From Ruminococcaceae bacterium UBA6845 (GTDB lineage Bacteria > Bacillota > Clostridia > Oscillospirales > Acutalibacteraceae), in NCBI GenBank assembly GCA_002449395.1, contig DKDP01000030.1, positions 56,393 through 71,553 on the forward strand: DNA of 15,161 nt. Reading direction: 5' to 3'. Below, piece by piece: positions 1-6,593 of the stretch (position 1 is its first letter; each line of letters opens with the position of its first letter). A program made the position numbers and the translations under genes. The notes beneath the pieces are model-generated. The model was not told the DNA's origin. It was given only the letters and a program-made list of their open reading frames with translations, and did not search any database.

Positions 1-20
1 CCCTTGCTTCAAGGGGAGGC
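1..20. repeat. Right half of a palindromic element cut by the window edge
   Basis: Bases 1-6 (CCCTTG) pair with 10-15 (CAAGGG) around a 3-nt loop. The right arm continues as GAGGC, so the full palindrome probably extends left beyond base 1. No T-run follows, so it does not look like a plain terminator for plus-strand transcription. It may be the end of an intergenic hairpin repeat or the terminator of a gene reading in from the other side. Confidence 0.35.
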
Positions 21-32
21 TCATATCTTAAA

Positions 33-59
33 TTGACGACATTGTCCTTCAAATAGAAG
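33..59 (+). promoter_or_regulatory. Weak candidate sigma-A promoter for the fusion gene
   Basis: TTGACG at 33-38 is a good -35 match. The best -10 candidate is TAGAAG at 54-59 with a short 15-nt spacer, so the match is imperfect. A 5-bp hairpin (AGGTG 85-89, CACCT 94-98) lies in the presumed 5' leader and could be an operator for the encoded helix-turn-helix, which is only a guess. Confidence 0.3.
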
Positions 60-130
60 ATTGATTAAATACCAATAAAAACTCAGGTGCAATCACCTAA
101 ACCATAAAACAACGAAAGGAATGGTCACAA

Positions 131-2407
131 ATGAAAGAAATGACAGGCTTGAATTTCAAGATCAACGAAATGGCTCAGCGTATCAAGGAGCTGCGTGAGA
201 TCGTGGGCTTTACTCCTGCCGAAATGGCGGAAAAGACCGACACAACGATTGAAGAGTACATCTCCTGCGAGCGTGGCGAAAATGATCTTACCTTTGCATT
301 CTTATACAGATGCGCAATTGCTTTCAATGTTGATGTCAACGATATTATCGAGGGTAAAAGCCCTGTTCTTGCTTCATATACGGTTACAAGGAGCGGTGAG
401 GGTCTTGAAATCGACCACGCTCACGGAATGGAATATTATAACCTTGCGGCGGCGTTTAAAAATAAAATCTGTGAACCGCTTTTCGTTAGATGCGACCCGA
501 ATGAGGGCAGCGACGATATCGCCCTCACAACCCACGACGGTCAGGAGCTTGATATCGTTGTCAGCGGTACTCTGAGGGTTCAGGTAGGCAACCACGTTGA
601 AATTCTTCATCCCGGCGACACAATCTATTTCGACAGCTCAACGCCGCACGGTATGATTGCCGTTGATAAAGAAGAAACAACTTTCTACGCTCTTGTTTTC
701 AACCCGGCAGGCGAGGTTGTAACTCCGAAGAACACGATCAACGACGAGTCGCCCAAGAGATCGGGCACGGGCAAGAGAATTTATCACAACTTCATTCATC
801 CCAAGGAGGACGAGAACGGCAAGATCCTTTCGCTCTCATATGAGAATGAGGATAAGTTTAATTTCGCCTTTGACATCGTTGACGGGCTCGGCAGAAAGCT
901 CCCCGATAAGCTGGCGATGCTTCATATCGACAAGCACAAGAACGAGCGCAGATTTACATTCAAGGATATGATGGAATACTCCGCTCAGACTGCGAACTAT
1001 TTCAAGTCGCTCGGCATCAAAAAGGGCGACAGGGTTATGATCGTTCTCAAGCGTCATTATCAGTTCTGGTTCTCCATTTTGGCGCTCCATAAGATAGGAG
1101 CAATCGCAATTCCCGCAACTCATCTTCTTCAGGAGCACGACCTTGACTACCGATTCAATGCGGCTGGGGTAAGCGCAATTCTCTGCACCTCGGACGATGA
1201 CACGGCGCATCAGGTTGACCTTGCGGCGAAGAACTCCCCGACGCTCAAAACGAAGATTATCGTCGGCGAGCCGAGAGAGGGCTGGCACGATTTTAATGAC
1301 GAGGTTAAGCTCTTCAGCAAGGAGTTTGAGCGCACAGAGGACAGCGCCTGCGGCAACGATAAGATGCTTATGTTCTTCACCTCGGGCACAACGGGATACC
1401 CGAAAATCGCAACTCATAACTTTAAATATCCGCTCGGCCATTTCGTAACGGCGAACTACTGGCACTGTGTAAATCCCGACGGACTTCATCTGACGATTTC
1501 CGACACCGGCTGGGCAAAGGCACTCTGGGGCAAGCTCTACGGTCAGTGGCTCTGCGAGGCAGGCATATTCGTTTATGACTTTGACCGTTTCCACGCTTCC
1601 GATATTCTTCCGATGTTCAAAAAGTACAATATCACAACATTCTGCGCACCGCCGACGATGTATAGAATGATGATTAAGGAGGATCTTACCAAGTACGACC
1701 TCAGCTCAATTGAGCACGCAACGATCGCAGGTGAGGCTCTCAATCCCGAGGTATTCCGCCAGCTCAATAAGCTCACGGGTCTAAAGGTTATGGAGGGCTT
1801 CGGACAGAGCGAGACAACTCTCGTTGTCGGCAATCTCTTCGGATCGGATCATAAGCTCGGCTCAATGGGCAAGCCCGTTCCGACCTTTGACGTTGATATC
1901 GTTGATCCCGACGGCAAGAGCGTCGGCGTAGGTCAGGAGGGCGAAATTGTTATCAAGGCGGAGCGTGACAAGGTTCCGTGCGGACTCTTTGTCGGCTACT
2001 ACGGCGATGAGGAAAAGACCTCCGAGTGCTGGCACGACGGACTTTACCACACGGGCGACGTTGCATGGCGTGATGAGGACGGCTTCTACTGGTATGTCGG
2101 ACGTATCGATGATGTTATCAAATCGTCGGGCTACCGTATCGGACCGTTCGAGATTGAGAACGTTATTATGGAGCTCCCGTATGTTCTTGAGTGCGGAGTT
2201 TCCGCCGCTCCCGATGAGGTAAGAGGTCAGGTCGTTAAGGCGTCAATCGTTCTCACAAAGGGAACCGAGCCGACCGAGGAACTCAAGAAAGAGATTCAGA
2301 CATATGTTAAGGAGCACACCGCACCATATAAATATCCGAGAATCGTTGTATTCAAGGACGAACTCCCGAAAACAACGAGCGGAAAAATTATCAGAAACAA
2401 GCTGTAA
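131..2407 (+). CDS. XRE helix-turn-helix / cupin / AMP-forming acyl-CoA synthetase fusion protein
   Basis: The 758-residue protein has three parts. Residues 13-75 resemble an XRE-type helix-turn-helix (RIKELREIVGFTPAEMAEKT, then SCERGE). Residues about 115-190 form a cupin-like beta barrel (SGTLRVQVGN, PGDTIYFDSSTPHG). Residues about 235-758 are an acyl-CoA synthetase of the acetyl/medium-chain type, with the P-loop TSGTTGYPK at 417-425, GEAL at 534-537, EGFGQSE at 555-561, TGD at 641-643, GRIDD at 657-661 and the C-terminal catalytic lysine K752 in KTTSGK. The family activates a carboxylic acid with ATP to an acyl-AMP and then transfers it to CoA. All core enzyme motifs are intact, so activity is expected; the substrate is not readable. 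The ATG at 131 follows AAAGGA (115-120) by 10 nt. XRE-cupin proteins are normally separate regulators; fused to an enzyme this could be a ligand-sensing autoregulator, which is inference. Confidence 0.93.
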   Translation: MKEMTGLNFKINEMAQRIKELREIVGFTPAEMAEKTDTTIEEYISCERGENDLTFAFLYRCAIAFNVDVNDIIEGKSPVLASYTVTRSGEGLEIDHAHGMEYYNLAAAFKNKICEPLFVRCDPNEGSDDIALTTHDGQELDIVVSGTLRVQVGNHVEILHPGDTIYFDSSTPHGMIAVDKEETTFYALVFNPAGEVVTPKNTINDESPKRSGTGKRIYHNFIHPKEDENGKILSLSYENEDKFNFAFDIVDGLGRKLPDKLAMLHIDKHKNERRFTFKDMMEYSAQTANYFKSLGIKKGDRVMIVLKRHYQFWFSILALHKIGAIAIPATHLLQEHDLDYRFNAAGVSAILCTSDDDTAHQVDLAAKNSPTLKTKIIVGEPREGWHDFNDEVKLFSKEFERTEDSACGNDKMLMFFTSGTTGYPKIATHNFKYPLGHFVTANYWHCVNPDGLHLTISDTGWAKALWGKLYGQWLCEAGIFVYDFDRFHASDILPMFKKYNITTFCAPPTMYRMMIKEDLTKYDLSSIEHATIAGEALNPEVFRQLNKLTGLKVMEGFGQSETTLVVGNLFGSDHKLGSMGKPVPTFDVDIVDPDGKSVGVGQEGEIVIKAERDKVPCGLFVGYYGDEEKTSECWHDGLYHTGDVAWRDEDGFYWYVGRIDDVIKSSGYRIGPFEIENVIMELPYVLECGVSAAPDEVRGQVVKASIVLTKGTEPTEELKKEIQTYVKEHTAPYKYPRIVVFKDELPKTTSGKIIRNKL

Positions 2408-2424
2408 AATTAACGGCGTAAAGC

Positions 2425-2466
2425 AAAAAATCAGCCTCCCAAAGCAGGAGGCTGATAATTTTTTAT
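2425..2466. terminator. Bidirectional intrinsic terminator between convergent genes
   Basis: A 10-bp perfect stem (2430-2439 with 2447-2456, 7-nt loop) is followed by a T-rich run at 2459-2464 on the plus strand and preceded by A6 at 2425-2430, which is the T-run for the minus strand. It lies between the stop of the fusion gene and the stop of the convergent minus-strand gene and can serve both. Confidence 0.92.
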
Positions 2467-2477
2467 GAAGTTTGGAA

Positions 2478-3416
2478 TTACCAAACGATGTTTGTAAACG
2501 TCTCTGTGCTGACAATATCCTTGACAGATACATCGCCGAAAATGGAGATCTTCGCCTGAATGTCGGCGGCTGCGGAAAATTCCGCACTGACGAGCCTGCC
2601 TGTTGTTGAGTCAACCTTGGCGTAGACATAACCGTCGTGATAGCTCATATTGATTGACTTGATTCCGGGAACCATATTGCCTGCCTCGGCGGCGTCGATA
2701 ACCGACATAACCCTGCCGTAGCTGCTTGCTTCTCCCTTGGCGGGATTCTGCTCCTTGCCGAGAGTCAGTCTGATTTCATAATATTTGCCGTTCTTCTTGA
2801 GAGTTGCGGATGCAACATCCTGCTCTCTGAGCTTGCTTGACCAGTCATAGCCTGCCGCCGGGAAATCGTCCTTGATGTCGGCACTGCCCTTTTTCATAGT
2901 TGTGCTCTTGTTTGCCGCAACGAGCTTGATGAGGCTGGGAGAAATACCGTCTGTGCTTCCCTTTACCTCTCGAACCATCTTCTTGTTGTAGCCGACCTTA
3001 GCCGCCTTTGCTTTGTTGAGAGCCGTGTTGCAATAGTTGATGATCTCAGCCTTTGACATAGTCGCATTGGCTGTTTTCTTTGTTGTGCTCTGAGAGCTTG
3101 ATCCTGTTGAGCTGTTCTGAGAGGAGCCTGTGTCGGCGCTCGGCGACTGATTGTCTCCGCTCTGAGGAGCCTCGGTCTGTTCAGCTCCGCTTGCGTCGGT
3201 CACGGCTTCGGAGCCTGTACCGCTGTCGATAATGCCGTCTGACGGAACACCGTCATCCTGCGAAACATCGCCCGACTGAACGGACGCCGGAACAGCGGTA
3301 TCCTTTATCATTGCTGCAATCTTGTTTGTGGAAATAATCGCAGACACGCAAATGCTCGCAACGCAAAGCACTGCCGCCGCAGATTTAATAAGCTGCTTAC
3401 CTGTTTCATTGGTCAT
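2478..3416 (-). CDS. Membrane-anchored or secreted protein of unknown function
   Basis: I do not recognise the family. The 312-residue protein has a hydrophobic segment at about 11-31 after a short N-terminus with two lysines, which could be a signal peptide or a membrane anchor. Residues about 45-119 are a low-complexity linker rich in Ser, Thr, Asp, Gly and Gln. A globular C-terminal region (about 120-312) has many alternating beta-like stretches (YYEIRLTLG, GYVYAKVDS, RLVSAEFSA). This layout suggests an extracytoplasmic domain held off the membrane on a flexible stalk. No lipobox is evident. The start chosen is the ATG at 3416, because GGAGGG (3424-3429, minus strand) lies 7 nt upstream; an in-frame TTG at 3431 overlaps that ribosome site and is unlikely. 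It has its own promoter and shares a terminator with the convergent fusion gene. Confidence 0.85.
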   Translation of the reverse strand: MTNETGKQLIKSAAAVLCVASICVSAIISTNKIAAMIKDTAVPASVQSGDVSQDDGVPSDGIIDSGTGSEAVTDASGAEQTEAPQSGDNQSPSADTGSSQNSSTGSSSQSTTKKTANATMSKAEIINYCNTALNKAKAAKVGYNKKMVREVKGSTDGISPSLIKLVAANKSTTMKKGSADIKDDFPAAGYDWSSKLREQDVASATLKKNGKYYEIRLTLGKEQNPAKGEASSYGRVMSVIDAAEAGNMVPGIKSINMSYHDGYVYAKVDSTTGRLVSAEFSAAADIQAKISIFGDVSVKDIVSTETFTNIVW

Positions 3417-3463
3417 AATATTACCCTCCAATAATATTTAATCAGTGGTTACTCGGTATGTTT

Positions 3464-3492
3464 ATAATATAATTTATTTGCGGTTTTGTCAA
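3464..3492 (-). promoter_or_regulatory. Sigma-A promoter for the membrane-anchored protein gene
   Basis: On the minus strand, TTGACA (3487-3492) and TATTAT (3464-3469) are separated by exactly 17 nt. The start codon is about 48 nt beyond the -10 box. This makes the gene a transcription unit separate from the lipase gene that ends at 3503. Confidence 0.82.
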
Positions 3493-3502
3493 TCCTTTGC
3501 CA

Positions 3503-4618
3503 TCAAAGCGAGTTAATCATTGAAAGCAGATCTACCCAGAAGATTCTGCCGTTGAAGTTATCCCTCTGTGCGCCCTGGAGCGTTGTGTGGTCGCCCTTGA
3601 CAATCTCCATAACATTCCAAATTCCGGGCTTGACATTTGAACTGTCATAGCTGACCGACGGTGCGCCGATCGGGGCAAGAGCGGAGTAGGTGTTGACAAG
3701 GCCGTCGTTCGGCAGCCACTTTTCGTCAACGACATAGCCCGCCGGAGTTGTGCCTGTAAACGAACAGAGAATTTTAGAGGTCTCCGTATACTGTGAGGCG
3801 ATCAGTTTGCTGTCCGGGTGATAAGCCCCGTTTTCGTCCTTGTATGTTCCGTCGCAGGCGTAGGAGAAATAATAAATGCTGTCAACCGTTGAGATTCTTT
3901 CGTTGAGCGCCATAGCGTTGTCTATCATCATATCGTAAAGCGCATTGTCGGCAAGTTTAGGGATGACCGATGCGGCTGAGTTGAAGCCGTTGACTATTGA
4001 GGTCACGGCATTGTGGTCAACGCAGTATGCCGTTGTGCCGTTATGCGGAGCGGAGAGAGTAACAATGCAGTAGACCCAGTCCGCCTTGCCGCCCGTAAAA
4101 AGAGGCGATATGTCAGCCGTACCTTTTTCGGACTCATCACCGTTTGCCATCAGCTCGGTAAGCAGTCTGACTGTTGCCCCGCCAAAGGAATGGCCGAAGA
4201 GGTTAACCTTTTTCTCTGCGCTCCAATCGCCGATAAGGCGGCAGTCGGAATAGTCCTTACCGAAGCGTTCGTGACCGCATTTTTTGCTGTGATTTTCGCC
4301 GTAATCGGTGACTGTGCCCATAAGCTGAGCATAAAGCTCGCACGCTCTGTCCCAGGCGCTTCCTCTCGGGGCTACGCTTGCGGCGTGGCAGTCAAAGCCA
4401 CGGGCATTGAGATATTTCATAAGATCTCCGTTCCTGACTCCCCAGTAAGGAAAGACCTTGTAGGTATCATCATATTCACCCCATCCCGAAAAGCCGTGGA
4501 CAAAGACATTCGTGTATTCGGTCTTAAAGCTGTCTTTGTCAACCTCGGCGTGAGGAATATTGAGCATCGGAAAAACAAACATAATAATTGCAGTAACTAT
4601 CGAGATAATTTTTGTCAT
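3503..4618 (-). CDS. Secreted lipase, Staphylococcus/Geobacillus-type (family I.5/I.6-like)
   Basis: The 371-residue alpha/beta hydrolase has a signal peptide (about 1-24, probable cleavage after PHA). The family signature is clear: FVHGFSGWGE at 39-48 (oxyanion loop), WDRACELYAQL at 89-99, GHSFGG at 142-147 with nucleophile S144, acid D305 in NDGLVN, and base H344 in GDH. Family members hydrolyse acylglycerol esters outside the cell. The Zn-site ligands known from Geobacillus lipase (D61, H81, H87, D238) map to D90, H110, H116 and D229 and are all present. The calcium-site residues E360 and D365 of the Geobacillus enzyme are not conserved: T346 and Q351 occupy those places. GAAAGGAAG (4625-4633, minus strand) precedes the ATG. 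A paralogue lies at 5239-6522. The lid/insertion region is shorter here than in the paralogue. Confidence 0.9.
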   Translation of the reverse strand: MTKIISIVTAIIMFVFPMLNIPHAEVDKDSFKTEYTNVFVHGFSGWGEYDDTYKVFPYWGVRNGDLMKYLNARGFDCHAASVAPRGSAWDRACELYAQLMGTVTDYGENHSKKCGHERFGKDYSDCRLIGDWSAEKKVNLFGHSFGGATVRLLTELMANGDESEKGTADISPLFTGGKADWVYCIVTLSAPHNGTTAYCVDHNAVTSIVNGFNSAASVIPKLADNALYDMMIDNAMALNERISTVDSIYYFSYACDGTYKDENGAYHPDSKLIASQYTETSKILCSFTGTTPAGYVVDEKWLPNDGLVNTYSALAPIGAPSVSYDSSNVKPGIWNVMEIVKGDHTTLQGAQRDNFNGRIFWVDLLSMINSL

Positions 4619-4642
4619 ATAAGACTTCCTTTCAAAAAATAC

Positions 4643-4671
4643 TTGCGTTTATTATAAGTATATATTATTAT
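4643..4671 (+). promoter_or_regulatory. Candidate sigma-A promoter for the PPC-domain gene
   Basis: TTGCGT (4643-4648), 17-nt spacer, TATTAT (4666-4671). The -35 is a weak match. The -10 overlaps the -10 of the opposing lipase promoter by two bases, so the two would compete for polymerase. Confidence 0.5.
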
Positions 4672-4690
4672 TTAATTGAGAATTTGTCAA
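4662..4690 (-). promoter_or_regulatory. Sigma-A promoter for the minus-strand lipase gene
   Basis: On the minus strand, TTGACA (4685-4690), 17-nt spacer, TAATAT (4662-4667). The start codon at 4618 is about 43 nt beyond the -10 box. Confidence 0.82.
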
Positions 4691-4729
4691 TTTCCATTTG
4701 GCGAAAAATGTCGTGAAAGGGCGGTTATT

Positions 4730-5149
4730 ATGAATTACAGAAAAGACGGTAATACAATAAGTGTGAGGCTGAATGTCGGCGAGGATATCGTTACCTCATT
4801 GCTTGAACTCTGTGAAAAGGAAAATATCGGCTTTGCCGAGGTTAACGGTATCGGTGCGGTCAGCAGAGCGACCGTCGGATTTTACAACCTCTCAGAGGGG
4901 AAATATATGCCTAAAACCTTTGACGAACCGATGGAGATTGTCTCGCTCCTCGGCAATATGACAAGAAAGGACGGCAAGCCGTATCTTCATCTGCACGCAT
5001 CGTTTTCGGGTGAGGACTGCAATGTCGTCGGCGGACACCTTACCGAGGCAATAATCGGAGTAACGGCGGAAATATTTGTCAATATCATTGAAAAAGAGAT
5101 GGAACGCCGTGTCGATCCCGTTACGGGAATAAATATCTTCAATATTTGA
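4730..5149 (+). CDS. Stand-alone PPC (DUF296) domain protein
   Basis: The 139-residue protein fits the bacterial/archaeal PPC (plants-and-prokaryotes conserved) domain over its full length. Visible hallmarks are a core strand region GFAEVNGIGAVSRATVGFY (34-52), HLHASFSG (87-94) and GGHL (101-104). H87, H89 and H103 match the histidines that bind a metal in structures of this family. Bacterial members form trimers. They are often annotated as DNA-binding by analogy to plant AT-hook proteins, but this one has no AT-hook and its function is unknown. The ATG at 4730 is chosen because AAAGGG (4717-4721 region) lies 8 nt upstream; an in-frame ATG at 4676 has no ribosome site and lies inside the promoter region. 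The gene sits between two lipase paralogues and is divergent from the first, so a link to lipase regulation is possible but unproven. Confidence 0.88.
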   Translation: MNYRKDGNTISVRLNVGEDIVTSLLELCEKENIGFAEVNGIGAVSRATVGFYNLSEGKYMPKTFDEPMEIVSLLGNMTRKDGKPYLHLHASFSGEDCNVVGGHLTEAIIGVTAEIFVNIIEKEMERRVDPVTGINIFNI

Positions 5150-5178
5150 GCAAATTAGACAGTTTTTTCTCAGCTTTC

Positions 5179-5207
5179 TTGACAAAAAGACGATAATATT
5201 TTATTAT
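5179..5207 (+). promoter_or_regulatory. Sigma-A promoter for the plus-strand lipase gene
   Basis: TTGACA (5179-5184), 17-nt spacer, TATTAT (5202-5207), about 31 nt upstream of the start codon. This is almost identical in architecture to the promoters at 3464-3492 and 4662-4690. Confidence 0.82.
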
Positions 5208-5238
5208 TAAATAAAATAGAAGAGGGTGTGGTGTTTTT

Positions 5239-6522
5239 ATGTTTCAGTCTTTAGTTGCGGCTTGGGTTGCCCTTGTTATGGCGTTCGTCAGTTTTGTGCC
5301 GGGTTTTGTTGTGCCCGAGGACAAGTCGGCGGCAAATGATAAGAGCTATCCATATATCTTCGTTCACGGATTCCTCGGTTGGGGCGAGGATGAGGGTATT
5401 GATCAGGACTTTGCCTATTGGGGAGCAACCTCGTGTCACCTGATGCAGAAGCTCAGGGAAAACGGCGTTGAGTGCCGTGATGCGTCCGTCGGACCTTTCT
5501 CAAGCAACTGGGACAGAGCGTGCGAGCTTTACGCTCAGCTGACCGGAACAAAGGTTGACTACGGCAAGGCTCATTCGGAAAAGCACAACCATCTTCGCTA
5601 CGGCAGAACATATGCCGAGCCGATTATAGATAATTGGGGCGAAAAGGACGAAAACGGACTTGTCAACAAGGTAAACCTTATCGGTCATTCCTTCGGCGGA
5701 AACACAATCCGACTTTTGCAGGGACTTCTTTCAAAGGGCGATTCTGCGGAAGTTGCCGCAACCGACCCCGATGATATCTCTCCGCTTTTCACGGGCGGAA
5801 AGGCAAACTATGTCAACTCCGTCACGACGATCTGTTCTCCGAATAACGGAACAACGCTTGCCTATATTGCGGACGATCTCAACCTGATCGGAATCCTTGA
5901 GGTTATGCTGTATATGTATGCGGCGGTTATGGGCCGCTCGCCGATCAACGGCTATGTTGATTTTCACCTTGAACAATTCGGATTGACTTATGTTCCCGGA
6001 GAGACGACAACGGTTGCGCATATACATAAGGCTATCAGCACAATGATGAAGCAGAAATATGACAACGTTGCTTACGATCTTTCCTGTGACGGAGCAAAGG
6101 ATCTCAACGACAGGGTGGCTCTTGACGACAATGTTTACTATTATTCCTACGCTTTCAGAACAACGGCGGACAGCCCCGTTACGGGCAAGCTCCAGATTGC
6201 TTTGCCGAGCACGCTGTTTATACTCCGTCCGTTCTCGGAAATGATGGGAGTTTATACGTCAAATCCGAATGCGCCGTATCCGATTGATGAATCGTGGGTT
6301 GAAAACGACGGGCTTGTCAATGTCGTTGCCGCAAAATATCCGTTCGGCGATCCGCATAAGGACTATGATCCGGACAATATCCCGACAGGTATCTGGAACG
6401 TTATGCCGCTGAGCACGGGCGACCACGGCAATGCGATCGGAATCGGAATTGATGAGGAATCGCTGTTGAATTTCTATATGGGTATGATAAAAATGATTGA
6501 AAATCAGCCTATAACCGATTGA
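5239..6522 (+). CDS. Secreted lipase, Staphylococcus/Geobacillus-type, second paralogue
   Basis: The 427-residue alpha/beta hydrolase is close to the family's mature length. The N-terminus is hydrophobic (about 3-25) but lacks early basic residues, so export is probable rather than certain. Motifs: FVHGFLGWGE at 41-50, SSNWDRACELYAQL at 88-101, GHSFGG at 149-154 with nucleophile S151, acid D357 in NDGLVN, and base H396 in GDH. The Zn-site equivalents D92, H112, H118 and D280 (in AYDLS) are present, as is H116. At the calcium-site positions the residues are N398 and G403 instead of Glu and Asp. Compared with the paralogue it keeps a longer lid-like insertion (about 210-275, hydrophobic ILEVMLYMYAAVMG). 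The start is supported by GAGGG at 5222-5226 and an upstream promoter. Expected role: extracellular ester/lipid hydrolysis; substrate chain length cannot be read. Confidence 0.91.
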   Translation: MFQSLVAAWVALVMAFVSFVPGFVVPEDKSAANDKSYPYIFVHGFLGWGEDEGIDQDFAYWGATSCHLMQKLRENGVECRDASVGPFSSNWDRACELYAQLTGTKVDYGKAHSEKHNHLRYGRTYAEPIIDNWGEKDENGLVNKVNLIGHSFGGNTIRLLQGLLSKGDSAEVAATDPDDISPLFTGGKANYVNSVTTICSPNNGTTLAYIADDLNLIGILEVMLYMYAAVMGRSPINGYVDFHLEQFGLTYVPGETTTVAHIHKAISTMMKQKYDNVAYDLSCDGAKDLNDRVALDDNVYYYSYAFRTTADSPVTGKLQIALPSTLFILRPFSEMMGVYTSNPNAPYPIDESWVENDGLVNVVAAKYPFGDPHKDYDPDNIPTGIWNVMPLSTGDHGNAIGIGIDEESLLNFYMGMIKMIENQPITD

Positions 6523-6551
6523 TAAAAATTTTCAAAAGACAGAATAAACGG

Positions 6552-6588
6552 GCATCTCCGAGGTAAATTAAACTCGGAGGTGCTTTTT
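6552..6588 (+). terminator. Intrinsic terminator after the lipase, overlapping the next gene's ribosome site
   Basis: An 11-bp stem with one G-T pair (6552-6562 with 6573-6583, 10-nt loop) is followed by T5 (6584-6588). It comes 30 nt after the lipase stop codon. The 3' arm contains GGAGGTG, the Shine-Dalgarno sequence of the next gene. Confidence 0.75.
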
Positions 6589-6593
6589 CATTG
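6576..6593 (+). promoter_or_regulatory. Ribosome binding site that sets a TTG start, sequestered in a hairpin
   Basis: GGAGGTG (6576-6582) is a near-perfect anti-16S match and lies 8 nt before TTG at 6591. No ATG or GTG with a ribosome site lies nearby; the next in-frame ATG at 6618 has none. If the hairpin folds, this site is hidden. Confidence 0.7.

Noticed and set aside
836..1594. 252-residue open frame on the minus strand inside the fusion gene
   Set aside because: It is antisense to the conserved synthetase domain, has no ribosome site or recognisable domain, and arises from codon bias of the real gene.
3494..3507. CTTTG/CAAAG hairpin at the end of the minus-strand lipase as its terminator
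   Set aside because: Only 5 bp, partly within the coding sequence and without a T-run.
4013..4657. 214-residue plus-strand open frame opposite the first lipase
   Set aside because: The minus strand encodes an intact lipase with a catalytic triad; the opposing frame has no motif or ribosome site.
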